Assembly: GCF_030812315.1 (NCBI RefSeq) | Contig: NZ_JAUSSM010000010.1 | Location: 141,047 to 205,046 of the forward strand | Direction: 5' to 3' | Length of the DNA stretch: 64,000 bases | DNA from: Arthrobacter oryzae | Lineage (GTDB): Bacteria; Actinomycetota; Actinomycetes; Actinomycetales; Micrococcaceae | Part shown: in pieces, positions 1-8,824 of the stretch | Numbering within the stretch: position 1 is the first letter of the stretch | Layout of the letters: every line of letters begins with the position of its first letter | The notes under the pieces: generated by a model | What the model was told of the DNA's origin: nothing | The model's database searches: none | The model's input: only the letters and a program-made list of their open reading frames with translations | Translations under genes and position numbers: made by a program

Positions 1-625
1 CGCCCATGACGACGTAGAACGGGGTGTTGCGCACCTGCCCGTCACGGACTTTGACCACGATCGCGTCAACGAAGAGCACCGGATAGATCGGGTCCAAAGG
101 TCGGGCCGACCATTCGGCCAGTTCCCCGGCGACCTTCTCCGTGATGCGGCTGATGGTGTCTTTGGAGACCTTGGCCCCGTAGACCTCCTCGAAGTGCGCG
201 GCGATTTCCCCGGTGGTCAGCCCCCGGGCGGACAGCGATAGGACGATCTGGTCGATCCCGTCCAGACGCCGTTTCCGTTTGGGCACGATCACCGGCTCGA
301 ACGAGCCGTCCCGATCCCGGGGCACCTCAATCTCGACCGGGCCGATCTCGGTCAGCACGGTTTTCGGCCTGGTGCCGTTGCGCATGTTCGCTGCGATCGG
401 CGTCTGGCCGTGCTCGTGCCCGAGGTGCTCGGTCAGTTCCGCTTCAAGCGCGGTTTCCAGCACGTTCCTCGTGAGCTGGTTCAGCAGCCCGCCCGGGCCT
501 ACCAGGCTCACGCCCTGCTCCTTGGCCTGCGCGAGCAACCGCTCCGCAAGCTCCTTCTGATCGATGATCTCTCCCGTCACAGGATCGATCATCACCCCTG
601 TCATCGCGGTCGTGGACTCTGACAC
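1..625 (-). CDS. IS256-family transposase, N-terminal two thirds (cut by window edge)
   Basis: Reading the minus strand from a GTG at 625 gives an open frame that runs off the window start. It carries the mutator-type transposase pattern: ELTEHLGHEHG, an IEVPRDRDGSFEP stretch, LSARGLTTGEIAAHFEEVYG, then SKDTISRITEKV and the start of the DDE core (LDPIYPVLFVDAIVVKVRDG, first catalytic Asp in FVDA). An AAAGGAGA ribosome site lies six bases before the GTG. It catalyses cut-and-paste movement of its own element. No frameshift is visible in the part shown. Confidence 0.9.
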   Translation of the reverse strand, partial: MSESTTAMTGVMIDPVTGEIIDQKELAERLLAQAKEQGVSLVGPGGLLNQLTRNVLETALEAELTEHLGHEHGQTPIAANMRNGTRPKTVLTEIGPVEIEVPRDRDGSFEPVIVPKRKRRLDGIDQIVLSLSARGLTTGEIAAHFEEVYGAKVSKDTISRITEKVAGELAEWSARPLDPIYPVLFVDAIVVKVRDGQVRNTPFYVVMG

Positions 626-650
626 GGCCGTCTCCTTTCGGATCAGGCCG

Positions 651-680
651 GACCCCACACACCGTTATTCAGACAGTCCC
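651..680. repeat. probable terminal repeat of the IS256-family element
   Basis: Directly upstream of the transposase gene, read on the minus strand, lies GGGACTGTCTGAATAACGGT and then GTGTGGGGTC. This is the kind of end sequence actinobacterial IS256 elements carry just before the gene. The partner end is outside the window, so the repeat cannot be confirmed here. Confidence 0.45.
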
Positions 681-744
681 GGCGTCTCGGAAAACATAAG
701 CTTTTCAAGACAATGTTCTGGACCTGAGAGGGGTTAGCGGCCTG

Positions 745-841
745 CTGAAAAATCCGGGCTTGCTTATGTCTCGGAAACGCGTCTCACCATGATTTGTCTC
801 AATGAGGGCCGGTGAGGGACTTTTTGAGTCAGAATGGCCTA
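745..841. promoter_or_regulatory. res-like recombination region of the resolvase element
   Basis: The stretch before the broken resolvase contains repeated, opposed TGTCTC/GAGAC-type half sites (TGTCTCGG, GTCTCACC, TGTCTCAATGAG). Serine resolvases usually act on such arrays just upstream of their own gene. This is inference from position and repeats; no crossover dinucleotide can be assigned. Confidence 0.35.
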
Positions 842-1438
842 ATGAGGCATTTGGGGTATACGCCGAGTTAGTACTTTGAGCCAGGATGCCCAGCTGCAGC
901 TCGACGCACTGGTTTCCGCCGGCGTGCAGAAGCGGGCCGTTTTCGCCCACGTGACCTCCGGAAGTAAGACGGCGATCGAGCGACCTGGTATGAAGAGGCT
1001 CCTCGAGTACGCAGAGGAGGGCGACACTGCCGTTGTGTGGCGGGTCGATCGGCTGGGCCGGTCATGATCGATGTGCTGAACACCGTGAACCTGCTGAGAG
1101 AACGCGGCGTTCAGGTCCGATCCATCTCAGACGGCATCGACCCGGCGACTTCGACGGGTCGGCTGATGCTGAACATGCTCGCCACGTTGGCTGAGTATGA
1201 GCGCGAGTTGATTGTCGAGCGTGTGAATGCCGGCATCGCCGCTGCCAGACAGAACGGAACACGCTTTGGCCGACCGCTAACGGATCCGCTTGTCATTACG
1301 GACAAGCTAGCCATCGCGCAGGACGCCCGGGCGAAGGGACGCACAGCGGAGGACGCGGCCCGCCTCGTGGGCTGGAGCCGTGCGACTCTTTACCGCCACC
1401 AGCAAGCCCTCGCCGCGCGCGAGGGCATCGCCATGTAG
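842..1438 (+). pseudogene. serine resolvase/invertase, two frameshifts
   Basis: Homology starts at the ATG at 842 (MRHLGYT) and continues through SQDAQLQLDALVSAGVQ, VTSGSKTAIERPGMKRLLEY, VVWRVDRLGRS, IDVLNTVNLLRERGVQ and LATLAEYERELIVERVNAG to a C-terminal helix-turn-helix (AEDAARLVGWSRATLYRH). It would be about 197 residues, normal for a small serine recombinase. The frame is broken near 865 (one extra base before VST) and near 1065, where GRS runs into a stop and the rest continues one frame over (a one-base loss). The catalytic Ser region (YTRVS) falls at the first break, so the gene is very probably dead. Its stop abuts the start of the transposase gene. Confidence 0.85.
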
Positions 1439-2484
1439 GTGTTCCTGACCGGCAAAGAGCGCTGGAGCGTCCTTCGACTTCACGTCGAGGACCAGATTCC
1501 CCTTGCCGCCCTCGCCCGTGAAACGGGGATCAGCACCCGCACTCTTCAACGTTGGCTTCGGCTCTAACGGGCTGGTGGTGCGAGTGCTCTCGACCCGCAT
1601 CCGCGCGCCGATGCCGGCACGCGGCGCATAGACCCAGGAATGGTTACGTTTATCGAGGGACTTGCACTGACGAAGCCCCGCCCGAGCATGGCAACACTGC
1701 ACAGACTCGCCGCGGCCGAAGCGGGCAGAAGAGGCGCGTTGGCGCCGAGCTACTCCGTTGTCCGCGAGATCGTCCAGGCACTAGACCCTGCCCTGGTGAC
1801 CCTGGCTCTCGAAGGTCCCGCATCCTATCGGGACCGGCATGAACTTGTCCTTCGCCGCCGCGCCGACCGGCCCAACCAGATATGGCAGGCGGACCACACC
1901 CAACTGGACATCCTCATTAGCGGCGCCACCGGGAAACCTGACCGACCATGGCTGACGACAGTGATGGACGATTACTCCCGGGCGCTCTGTGGCTACACCA
2001 TCTTCACCGGCGCACCATCAGCACTGAACACAGCCCTGGCGCTCCGCCAGGCGATCTGGCGCAAGAGCGACCCCAGCTGGGCAATGTGCGGGCTGCCCGA
2101 CATCCTGCACGTGGATCACGGCTCCGACTTCACCAGCCACTACCTCGAACGCACAGCCATCGAGCTGCACGTCCGCATCATCCATTCGACCATTGGCCGT
2201 CCCCAGGGCAGAGGAAAGATCGAACGGTTCTTCGGGACCATAAACACCGAAGTTCTCTCCACCCTTCCCGGACACCTTGGGCCCGGGAACAGGAAACCAC
2301 GCCCGCGCTCGATCTCCCGGGACTGGATCGCGCCATCGGGAGCTTCGTCGCCGCGTACAACGACCGGCCCCACAGCGAAATTGGGGTCTCACCACGTGAT
2401 GCTTGGGTCGCTGACGGTTGGCTTCCCCGGATGCCCGAGTCCCTGGAGGACCTCGACGGACTCCTCCTGTCCGGCGGCCAATGA
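1439..2484 (+). pseudogene. DDE (rve/Mu-C type) transposase, nonsense plus frameshift
   Basis: A GTG at 1439, immediately after the resolvase stop, opens a frame with an N-terminal helix-turn-helix (PLAALARETGISTRTLQRWL). That frame meets an in-frame TAA at 1565 where a Tyr codon is expected, then continues in the same frame through the integrase core. DDE-core landmarks are IWQADHTQLDI (first Asp), LPDILHVDHGSDFTSHYL (second Asp) and TIGRPQGRGKIERFFGTI (Glu). Near 2290 a frameshift moves the C-terminus (IGSFVAAYNDRPHSEIGVSP) to another frame, ending at 2484. With the upstream resolvase it forms a two-gene mobile element. Inactive as written. Confidence 0.85.
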
Positions 2485-2929
2485 AGTCCTGCTCGCGGAC
2501 TTCCTCGTCGGCAGATGGCACTGCAAAGGTGATTCCAGCGGTGAGTGGGATAGCGACGTCCAGTTTTTCGGCGCTGATTCTAACCTGGTCAAAGCAATCA
2601 GCCCTGACGTGGAGTTCGAGTCCAGCGGCGTCATGACCTCTTACGACGGCCCCGGCAAGAAAGCGTCCGTGTCCAGGACGGACGAGTGGGAGTACAAGGA
2701 CGGCGCGCTTCTCCTTGGACAGTCATATGTCAAGATGCCTGAGCGCATTCAGGTTCCAGGGACGACGGAAGCGTTCCTTGGCCTCGGCGATGATCCCGCG
2801 AAAAGCTCTGACACAGATGCCAGGACGGAACTGACGTTCGGCCCCGACAGCATGACCATGAAGGTCGCGCAATATGTTGACGGGCATAAGGCCCTCAACC
2901 AAGGACAGACAGTCACCTGCCGAAAGTAG
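2485..2929 (+). pseudogene. 3' remnant of a hypothetical protein fused in frame to transposase DNA
   Basis: After the transposase stop, one of the transposase frames runs on without a stop into an unrelated C-terminal domain: LLADFLVGRWHCKGDSSGEW, VEFESSGVMTSYDGPGKKAS, TDEWEYKDGALLLGQSY and a Cys near the end (TVTCRK). The composition (Gly, Asp, Ser and Trp rich, two Cys) suggests a secreted or lipoprotein domain that lost its 5' end when the element arrived. The apparent 429-residue reading frame from 1640 is therefore a chimera, not one protein. Function unknown. Confidence 0.55.
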
Positions 2930-3353
2930 CTCCGACTAGGGACGGGGCCCTTTCGCAACGACGCGGAAACGTGCGCTAGCATCGCCCAGTTTTCGACTGT
3001 CAACGAGGTGCCGTCGGGGGCCCACGCGGGTTCACCGGCTACTGCAGGATTGTTGATGGCTTTCTGGGACCTCGGAGTGCTCGCCGCTCACCCAAGCGCC
3101 CGCTCCATGAAAGGGCTGTCGTTTTTGCGTTCTACTTGGCCTCCCGTCGTTGGCCCAGAACACCGTGAATCACGAATGATGGATTCAAGGTCTAATGGAT
3201 ACCCCAACATATTCGAGGTGTTTCAGTTACGGATGCACAAAGAATGGCCTTCCTGATCGGTGCGCCATTCATCGCTTTTGCCTCGGCGTATGGTTAGCCT
3301 GACGAATACTCATGGGTCAACGCGAGGCGACTCATTAAATATTGGGGGAAATT
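2930..3353. other. intergenic, no supported gene
   Basis: Short open frames exist but have no recognisable domains or convincing ribosome sites. The last 20 bases hold the GGGGGAAA ribosome site of the next gene. Confidence 0.5.
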
Positions 3354-3998
3354 ATGGGCTGGTTCAGCTCCACAGGCGGCGAACGTGCTGCCGACACGCG
3401 CGCGCGGGAAGCGCAGCAGAACCGCGAACACCAGGCTCGTATGAGCGATGTTGAATGGAAGCGGACGCGCCTCAAGCAGTACAACGACCGCAATCAGAAG
3501 CACAAGATGGCCGCGTTCGAGATGGAAAAGCAGGAGGCCAAGCGGGAGAACCGCCCGCCCAGGCTGTGGAGCCCCGAGCAGGTCCCGGATCTTCCACTGC
3601 CACCAGAGCTTCGTCCTCCTGAGCCTAAACGCCGTGAGCCGTGGCGGTTCGAGGGATTTTCGACCAACGACCTGAAAATGTTCAAATGGCTGGGCATCAT
3701 CATCCTGCTGTATGTGCCGTTCGGTGTCGCTCTGCAGATTGTGAATGGCTGGCCGGGCATCATTAGCATCCCGGTACTGGCGGTCGTCGTTCTCACCGAA
3801 GTCTGGCTGGTTATGCGATACATGGCCAAAGGAGACACTGCGAAACTGGAGAGGGCTGAGAAGCTCAACCCGATAAACGTAGCCAAAACGTCGACTGCGT
3901 GGGCCAAGCGCAGGGCGGCCGGAGGTAAGAATTCCGATGGAAGGCCGGCTACTCAATCCAGCCAGCGTCAGGATTACCAGCCGGAGCAGGACGACTAG
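3354..3998 (+). CDS. hypothetical membrane protein with charged N-terminal coiled coil
   Basis: The start chosen is the ATG at 3354 because a GGGGGAAA ribosome site lies just before it; a TTG at 3342 is a less likely alternative. The 214-residue product has a long highly charged, Arg/Lys/Glu/Gln-rich helix (about residues 12-70) and a Pro-rich linker (PPRLWSPEQVPDLPLPPELR). Two membrane segments follow (roughly residues 108-130, WLGIIILLYVPFGVALQIV, and 133-155, IISIPVLAVVVLTEVWLVM), then a basic then acidic tail. Both termini are probably cytoplasmic. I do not recognise a family. No operon partners. Confidence 0.65.
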   Translation: MGWFSSTGGERAADTRAREAQQNREHQARMSDVEWKRTRLKQYNDRNQKHKMAAFEMEKQEAKRENRPPRLWSPEQVPDLPLPPELRPPEPKRREPWRFEGFSTNDLKMFKWLGIIILLYVPFGVALQIVNGWPGIISIPVLAVVVLTEVWLVMRYMAKGDTAKLERAEKLNPINVAKTSTAWAKRRAAGGKNSDGRPATQSSQRQDYQPEQDD

Positions 3999-4306
3999 CT
4001 AACGTTCCTCTGCCCGCGAAAGGGACTTGTCGAGGCTCCTCACTTACCTAAGCGACTGACAACTGAGGGACGTGAGCGTCCTCTCCGCGCCGCTCTACAG
4101 GCTCCGTGGGCCCAGTAGATATCCACGGTGTATTTCGTGTTAGGGAGCAGACCCTTGATCACGGTTCCTGCTGCCATGAAGTCTAAGCGATGGGAGACAG
4201 CGGGTTACAACGCCCGAGATGCTCAGCTCGTCACGTTCCGGGACCACGACGTCGGCGTAATCAGGATTCTCTGCAGCCAGCCGCGCGGCCATGTTCGTGT
4301 CATTCA

Positions 4307-4415
4307 GAAGCTGACTCCACTGACTATCCCGTAGTTTCGGGTGGCGCAGGCGACTTGTGAACACTGGCTGATCGGCACTCCTCTGCAGTCAGGCCGCTTC
4401 TGTTCGGTACTCCTG
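4307..4415 (+). repeat. dispersed ~110-bp repeat, copy 1
   Basis: Aligned by eye with 6284-6400 and 52501-52610. Shared landmarks in order: CAGAAGCTG or CAGCTG, CTTCCC or TATCCCGTAGTTTCGG, a GTGCAG-like block followed by GACTTGTG, then GGCACTCCT, a TGCAC/TGCAG block and CTTCTGTTCGGTACTCCT. The copies have diverged strongly. Confidence 0.5.
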
Positions 4416-4583
4416 TTCCCAAAGGAGACCGATAAGCTTCGCATTGTTTCGCAGGGACAGCTGACGATGCCAATGCCGCATGGAAACAGGCGCGGAGCCG
4501 GGCCGCCGGTGAGGCAACAAGACCGCCGCCCAAGAACTTAGTGCGGATGACTCCTGCACAGGCGCCCGCGGAATTGCGGGGTA

Positions 4584-4627
4584 GTGCAGACGAGTATGGA
4601 CATTGAAATGTCAGAAGTGCCCTGCAC
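4584..4627. repeat. 44-bp imperfect palindrome of the GTGCAG repeat family
   Basis: GTGCAGACGAGTATGGACATT is followed after two bases by the reverse complement of GTGCAGGGCACTTCTGACAT(T). The arms match at most positions, so the site could form a cruciform or hairpin or bind a dimer. A further inverted CTGCAC lies at 4654-4659. Confidence 0.6.
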
Positions 4628-4765
4628 GGAAATGCATTTTGCTCGATAGTCCTCTGCACCAACAGTCATTATCTGGGATGAAGCGTCGCCTTTGACTCGT
4701 CTTTTCGCTGCGCACCTCGAAGCAGGCGGTTATTCTTAGCTACACAAGATGCTGGGGGAGCAAAA

Positions 4766-5149
4766 ATGAAACCAATCACCGTTGATGGCGGCAAGGGCAC
4801 CGTGGAACTCGATGAGGGAGTTCTCCACCTTGTGTGGAAGGCGGGGACTGTTCTGGAGGCCGCTGATGTACATGCGGCTATGGCAAAGGTCAATGAGCTT
4901 GCCGACGGTGCCGAGTACCCGATGTTGATCGACATGGCGAACACCCAAGCAGTGACCCGCCAGGCAAAGTCTGTTTTCAGCGTCAAGTGCGCCGCTTCAC
5001 GAATCGCCCTGCTTGGCTCAAGCCCGGTAAGTCGTGTCATTGCGAACTTCGCTATGGCACGGCGGACACTCCCGTGTCCCACTCGGTTTTTCACCTCCCG
5101 CCATGAGGCCATGTACTGGCTTCTCCAGACGGACCATTCCACGGATTAG
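4766..5149 (+). CDS. small conserved hypothetical protein (STAS-like fold suspected), copy 1
   Basis: The 127-residue protein starts at an ATG behind a GGGGGAG ribosome site. It opens with two short strands (KPITVDGGKGTVELDEG, VLHLVWKAGTVLEAADV), then has a helix (HAAMAKVNELADGAEYPML), a strand ending IDMANTQAVT, and a C-terminal part rich in Ser/Arg (CAASRIALLGSSPVSRVIAN, FTSRHEAMYWLLQ). The order resembles STAS/SpoIIAA-like small cytoplasmic proteins; this is an inference. A close paralog lies at 52014 and the two share upstream DNA for about 90 bases, so one is a duplicate of the other. No operon partner. Confidence 0.75.
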   Translation: MKPITVDGGKGTVELDEGVLHLVWKAGTVLEAADVHAAMAKVNELADGAEYPMLIDMANTQAVTRQAKSVFSVKCAASRIALLGSSPVSRVIANFAMARRTLPCPTRFFTSRHEAMYWLLQTDHSTD

Positions 5150-5340
5150 TCTGCCCAATTGGGCAGCGCTGACCCGAGACGAACTGCCTGTGTCCACCTG
5201 TAGGGGATTGCTACGAGCGTAAGACAGGTGCTGCCGATGCAACGCTCCTGGGTGCGCCTGAAAACGACCGTTTCGTGGATGCCGCCTCGTGGATGCGTGT
5301 TCTTCCCCGGGTCCCAGCTAATTCAGGCCCCTCGACACGG

Positions 5341-5371
5341 GAAGCCCGCCGATTGGGGAGCGGCGGGCTTC
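5341..5371. terminator. strong hairpin, likely terminator
   Basis: GAAGCCCGCCG and CGGCGGGCTTC form an 11-bp perfect stem with a 9-base loop, 190 bases after the gene at 4766 and before the lipoprotein gene. There is no clear T run, as is common in high-GC actinobacteria. Confidence 0.6.
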
Positions 5372-5447
5372 CTGTGCTCGATACTACGACCCTGGCCCGT
5401 TGCAGCGACTCTTGTGCAGAATATATGCCGAGAGCTAACGTGAATCC

Positions 5448-5996
5448 ATGGCCAGCGCGCCGCGTGCCGCGATTCCCCTTGCGGCCATCTTGCTTCTGGC
5501 GGGATGCACCTCGCCCCCGCCATCCTCCGACGGATCGACATCTGCAACCTCCATCCCGGACACTACTCTTTCGTATCCGACAGGCGGACCGGAAGGGTTA
5601 GCACTCGTCACCGTGGATGCCGACAAATATGGACTCGCGCCAGTTCCACAGTCGAAAGACCCGTCGAAAGAGTCGATCGCAACCTGGGCCGAACAGTACT
5701 GCGCAAGGTCGGAACTCTCGCCGTGCACAGGAATTGAGGATCGTAGCGCGCCACTCTGCATCGAGAAATGGGACTGCCACCCAGCGCTCCTGGTGCCCTT
5801 TGAACAAGGAGTGGCAGCATTCGTGTCGGGCGGAATCTTCCAGCAACCCCAGATCTTCGCAGTCTGGCGAACCGAATCCGACCCAGAAGCCGCGAAATAT
5901 GGCGGCGCCCGGAAGATTCTTGATGAGTACCTTCTCACCGTGGGGGTGTGCCCTGACAACGGGCGCGGGAATCCCCGAGGGACCACTTGTCGGTAA
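5448..5996 (+). CDS. hypothetical lipoprotein
   Basis: The 182-residue product begins with a short basic N-region, a hydrophobic core (AAIPLAAILLLAGC) and a lipobox LLAGC at about residues 16-20, followed by a Ser/Pro/Thr-rich spacer. The mature domain contains five more Cys (YCARSELSPC, LCIEKWDCHP, VCPDNG), suggesting disulfides outside the membrane. It should be lipid-anchored on the outer face of the cytoplasmic membrane. No family recognised. It stands alone between repeats and a terminator hairpin; the ribosome site is weak. Confidence 0.7.
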   Translation: MASAPRAAIPLAAILLLAGCTSPPPSSDGSTSATSIPDTTLSYPTGGPEGLALVTVDADKYGLAPVPQSKDPSKESIATWAEQYCARSELSPCTGIEDRSAPLCIEKWDCHPALLVPFEQGVAAFVSGGIFQQPQIFAVWRTESDPEAAKYGGARKILDEYLLTVGVCPDNGRGNPRGTTCR

Positions 5997-6079
5997 TTCC
6001 TTCAAGGCGGCCTCGACCAAGGACAGCCACGAAAACTGGTGACACCCATCCTTCAGCCCACACCTCACCGCGGGCTGCC

Positions 6080-6130
6080 GGGGGACAAATAGCGTTGCGA
6101 AAACACCGCCATTTACCCCTGCGGGTCACA
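6080..6130 (+). repeat. ~50-bp repeat shared with 51876-51930
   Basis: Both places read GGGGGACAAATAGCG/CGGGAGACAAATAGCG, then ACGAAAA/GCGAAAA, ACCGCCATTTA and a CTGCGGGTCACA/CTGCGAGTCACA ending. At 51.9 kb this block sits directly upstream of the second copy of the small gene; here it lies 930 bases downstream of the first copy. Confidence 0.7.
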
Positions 6131-6234
6131 CGTTCGAGTGCCGCACGGAGTCTCGCAAGGATGGCCTGAGGACTCGGTGCTAAACGCCCGTTCAAGGTTC
6201 CTCCATGGGTTCCGCTCACGGACACACAATCGCA

Positions 6235-6400
6235 GTGCAGACGACTTCTGACATTCAGTGCAGGCGACTTCTGATGTCGTTTTCAGAAGCTGGCTGCACA
6301 AGCTTCCCCTGAATTTTAGGGTTTGTGCAGAGGGCTTGTGGTCACTAGCTGGCCGGTACTCTTATGCACAGAGCTTCCGTTCGCTCGGTACTCCTATTCA
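6235..6400. repeat. GTGCAG repeat array plus ~110-bp repeat copy 2
   Basis: Two 23-base direct units begin at 6235 and 6258 (GTGCAG, three bases, GACTTCTGA). An inverted unit follows at 6284-6299 (CAGAAGCTGGCTGCAC), then another direct GTGCAG at 6325. The region from 6284 also aligns with the longer repeat at 4307 and 52501, including the CTCGGTACTCCT end. Confidence 0.6.
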
Positions 6401-6414
6401 CAAATGCACAGGTA

Positions 6415-6443
6415 TGTCTCGAAACCCAAGGGGTTTCGAGACA
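6415..6443. repeat. perfect 13-bp inverted repeat
   Basis: TGTCTCGAAACCC and GGGTTTCGAGACA are exact reverse complements with a three-base loop. The TGTCTC half matches the half sites before the broken resolvase near 745-840, so this may be an orphan resolvase site or an element end. GTTTCGAGAC also recurs near 51243, at the end of another GTGCAG array. Confidence 0.65.
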
Positions 6444-6447
6444 ACTT

Positions 6448-6627
6448 ACGGATCCGCTGTCACTGCCAATTTCGCCGGAGTCGGGTGAGCGAATCGCTTC
6501 TTGGGAGACCGATTACTCGGAGGGCATTCCGATTGGCGGATCCGGTGATACGGCATGGTTTGATGAAGACCGCATACTTTTGCGCCTCATCAGGGAGGCT
6601 TGCGGAATACGCATGACGTCAGAGTGA
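6448..6627 (+). pseudogene. C-terminal remnant of an unrecognised protein
   Basis: Following the palindrome is a protein-like tail in one frame: LPISPESGERIASWETDYSE, then GGSGDTAWFDEDRILLRLIR, ending EACGIRMTSE. It reads like the end of a small acidic cytoplasmic protein whose 5' part was removed. There is no start with a ribosome site. Function unknown. Confidence 0.35.
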
Positions 6628-6812
6628 CCGAACCTTGGTGGAACGCTGGTTAAGATCATTGGCACCGGTTCGGTAACCTGTCGACCAAACGACATTGCTC
6701 CCAGGGAGCTGCCAACCATGCCTAACAGCTCTGCGGGCGGTCAAACCGGCAACGCCCGTCTGTAAGCCCCGGTTGATAGGTTTGCGGAAACCATGTTGAA
6801 GGCTGTCGGTGA

Positions 6813-6866
6813 CGGTCGAAAACTGAGCCATAGTGACGGCCCACGAAACGGCTCACTTTTCGACCG
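6813..6866. repeat. inverted repeat resembling an IS21-type element end
   Basis: CGGTCGAAAACTGAGCC (6813-6829) and GGCTCACTTTTCGACCG (6850-6866) are inverted with one mismatch. Such GTCGAAAA-TGAGCC blocks occur in multiple copies at ends of IS21-family elements. No istA/istB gene is present, so it would be a relic. Confidence 0.4.
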
Positions 6867-6926
6867 GCGCTGACAAAGGCTTTTAAGCAGGACGGAGCAA
6901 GCCTGGAATCAGACCCCAAGGACCTA

Positions 6927-7759
6927 ATGGAGCTCCGGCGTGCGAGCGATGCCCAGCCCCCGTGGTTGCTCGACCTTGTCCAGACGGAGATCGGCGGCGG
7001 GAGGTTCGATTTCGGCCAATTCTCGAAAATCGAGGTCCGCCCTGATGCGACCGCCCTTCGTATCAGCGGGCTTGACCAGCCGGCGTTGAGCGACTGGTCT
7101 CCAGCTACGGAAGGCAGTTCACAGCGATTGAGCTCTGGAAGTGCCCCAAGCTTGAGGACCTTACACCGTTTGAGGACCTGTCAGGACTCCGGATGGTCTC
7201 GTTCTATTGGAATCAGCGGTCAACGCGATTGTGGAACCTTTCGTGTACGCCGCATCTGACTGCGTTGCGCGTGGAGGATTTCACCCGGCTCCACCGGCTG
7301 GATGACCTCTTGAGCGGGCACGCACTGAAGGAGCTCATCCTCGGTGACGCGGTTTGGAGCAAGACCACTTTCGAGACGCTGGAACCCCTGGCCTCGCTGA
7401 CGGGATTGCTGAGCCTGAGCTTACTTCCCAAACGCATCGACGATGGTCGTATCCAGCCTCTTGGTCCGCTGACCAACCTTGAGAAGTTATTGATCCCATT
7501 CAACCTGTTCACGACAGAGCAGATCGCTTGGCTCCGAGCACGATTGCCTGAAACTCTGGAATCAGATGCCTTGAACGCCCTTCTTCCGCTAACGACGCCC
7601 TTCGAAGTCGACGGCAAGCTGTTAGATGTTCTCCTGGTTGGGAAGCGTAAGCCGTGGCTCAACTCCGAACTGGACGCGGCAAGAATCCAAAAGCACGTTT
7701 CCACGTTCGAAGAAATGGTCACTAGCTTTCGAAACGAACCCGACCTCGAGCCGACGTAA
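6927..7759 (+). pseudogene. leucine-rich-repeat-like protein, one frameshift
   Basis: The first part (MELRRASDAQPPWLLDLVQT, then IEVRPDATALRISGLDQPAL) is in one frame. From about 7088 the protein continues one frame over (ERLVSSYGRQFTAIELWKC, LEDLTPFEDLSGLRMVSFYW) and ends at 7759. The middle contains spaced Leu motifs (LTALRVEDFTRLHRL, LASLTGLLSLSLLPKRI, LGPLTNLEKLLIPFN) typical of irregular leucine-rich repeats used for protein binding. Intact length would be about 277 residues. A one-base loss around 7088 explains the break; since the rest of both halves is clean, a sequencing error is possible. Confidence 0.6.
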
Positions 7760-7922
7760 CCAATTGAAGCGAAACCCTGCCCGTATCCAACTTCACTACG
7801 GCCGGATATCGGTTGGAATACGTCCATTCAAGGACCCCTCTAATGGGACGGTCCGGGCCACATCCACTGCTGACGGCCGTGTTGCAAGCTTTCGGCCTTT
7901 TGCCAGCCGCTAGGCTCGGCGC

Positions 7923-8361
7923 ATGGACGAATATCGGCTCCACCCGAGCCTGGTCACTCATTGGCGGGACGGACAGCTGGAACCTTGGCCGGAAGCTGCG
8001 GCAGCGACTGAAACAGTATGGTTCGCACTGCCAGAGGAACCTGACGGTGTCAGGTACTGGGAAGGACTGAAAGGGCGGAGTGAAAAGCGATGGCACGTTT
8101 ACTGTTCTCGGCGTGCCAGCCTACGTGTACGACCTTAATCTGGGTGACCGCGTCACCGTAGTCCGATCTGCAGAGGGGCCCCTTGTAGCAACAGGCATTG
8201 CCCACGATGCCGGCAACTACACCTTCAGGTATTACCTGCTCGACCCGGGCGACGTCTCGGCTTGGTATCCGCTGGCCCAAGAGTTCGCATCCCTGGGCTG
8301 TCTGATCGACGTTCTGACACCCAGTCTGACGGCGGTGTCCTGCGTTCCCGAGGCATCTCGA
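7923..8361 (+). pseudogene. DUF4265-like protein, frameshifted and cut by an IS3 element
   Basis: An ATG at 7923 starts MDEYRLHPSLVTHWRDGQLE and ATETVWFALPEEPDGVRYWE. Around 8075 the sequence shifts frame to GTFTVLGVPAYVYDLNLGD, RVTVVRSAEGPLVATGIAHD and AGNYTFRYYLLDPGDVSAWY. The phrase order (G-P-A-Y-V-Y-L-GD and then a V-R-A-E-G strand) matches the DUF4265 family, whose role is unknown. From 8362 the IS3-type terminal repeat begins, so the natural 3' end is lost and the stop at 8401-8403 belongs to the element. Confidence 0.6.
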
Positions 8362-8432
8362 TCTGAGCTGCTGTGGAGATCTCGGACAGTGGGCCCTCTT
8401 TAAATGAGGGTCTACCGAAAGTAGAGATCAGC

Positions 8433-8722
8433 ATGACCGAATCACGCAGACGATTTACCTAGGAATTCAAAGACGAGCTGTGCCGCGAGGTGATCAACAC
8501 GTCCAAGCCGATCAAGGACGTGGCCACCTCGTACGGTGTAGGCCGAGTCGGAGGGCACCTACGGGTACCGGCGCATTCACGCTGATCTCGCAGCGGAACA
8601 GACCGAATGCTCTCGCGAGCTGGTGCGGCAGATCATGCGCTATCAGGGCCTGGTGGCCTGTCAACCACGCCCGTTCCGCATCACCACCGAGGCTGACGCT
8701 AAGGCAGCCGCGGGACCCGGTT
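8433..8722 (+). pseudogene. IS3-family transposase, orfA/orfB 5' fragments
   Basis: An ATG at 8433 starts MTESRRRFT followed by an in-frame TAG where Glu is expected, then EFKDELCREVINTSKPIKD and VATSYGV, the N-terminal HTH part of orfA. A deletion joins this at about 8538 to an orfB segment: AESEGTYGYRRIHADLAAEQ and ELVRQIMRYQGLVACQPR, the region before the DDE core. Homology stops near 8722. Confidence 0.75.
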
Positions 8723-8824
8723 GTGCGTTCGACTACACCCTCAACGAGATCGCGCCGTCGACGTCAGAGAACCGGGGCCTGGCCCCGGCTCTCCGACTTG
8801 CGCGAAACTACTGGGCTGCGATGG

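Larger units (their letters stand above)
3999..4765. other. gene-poor spacer with dispersed repeats
   Basis: No gene is supported in this 770-base stretch. A minus-strand frame around 4140-4340 (LLNDTNMAARLAAENPDYAD) reads like a fragment of a real protein but has no start context or family I recognise. The main content is two members of the GTGCAG repeat family (listed separately) and the upstream region of the gene at 4766. Confidence 0.5.
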
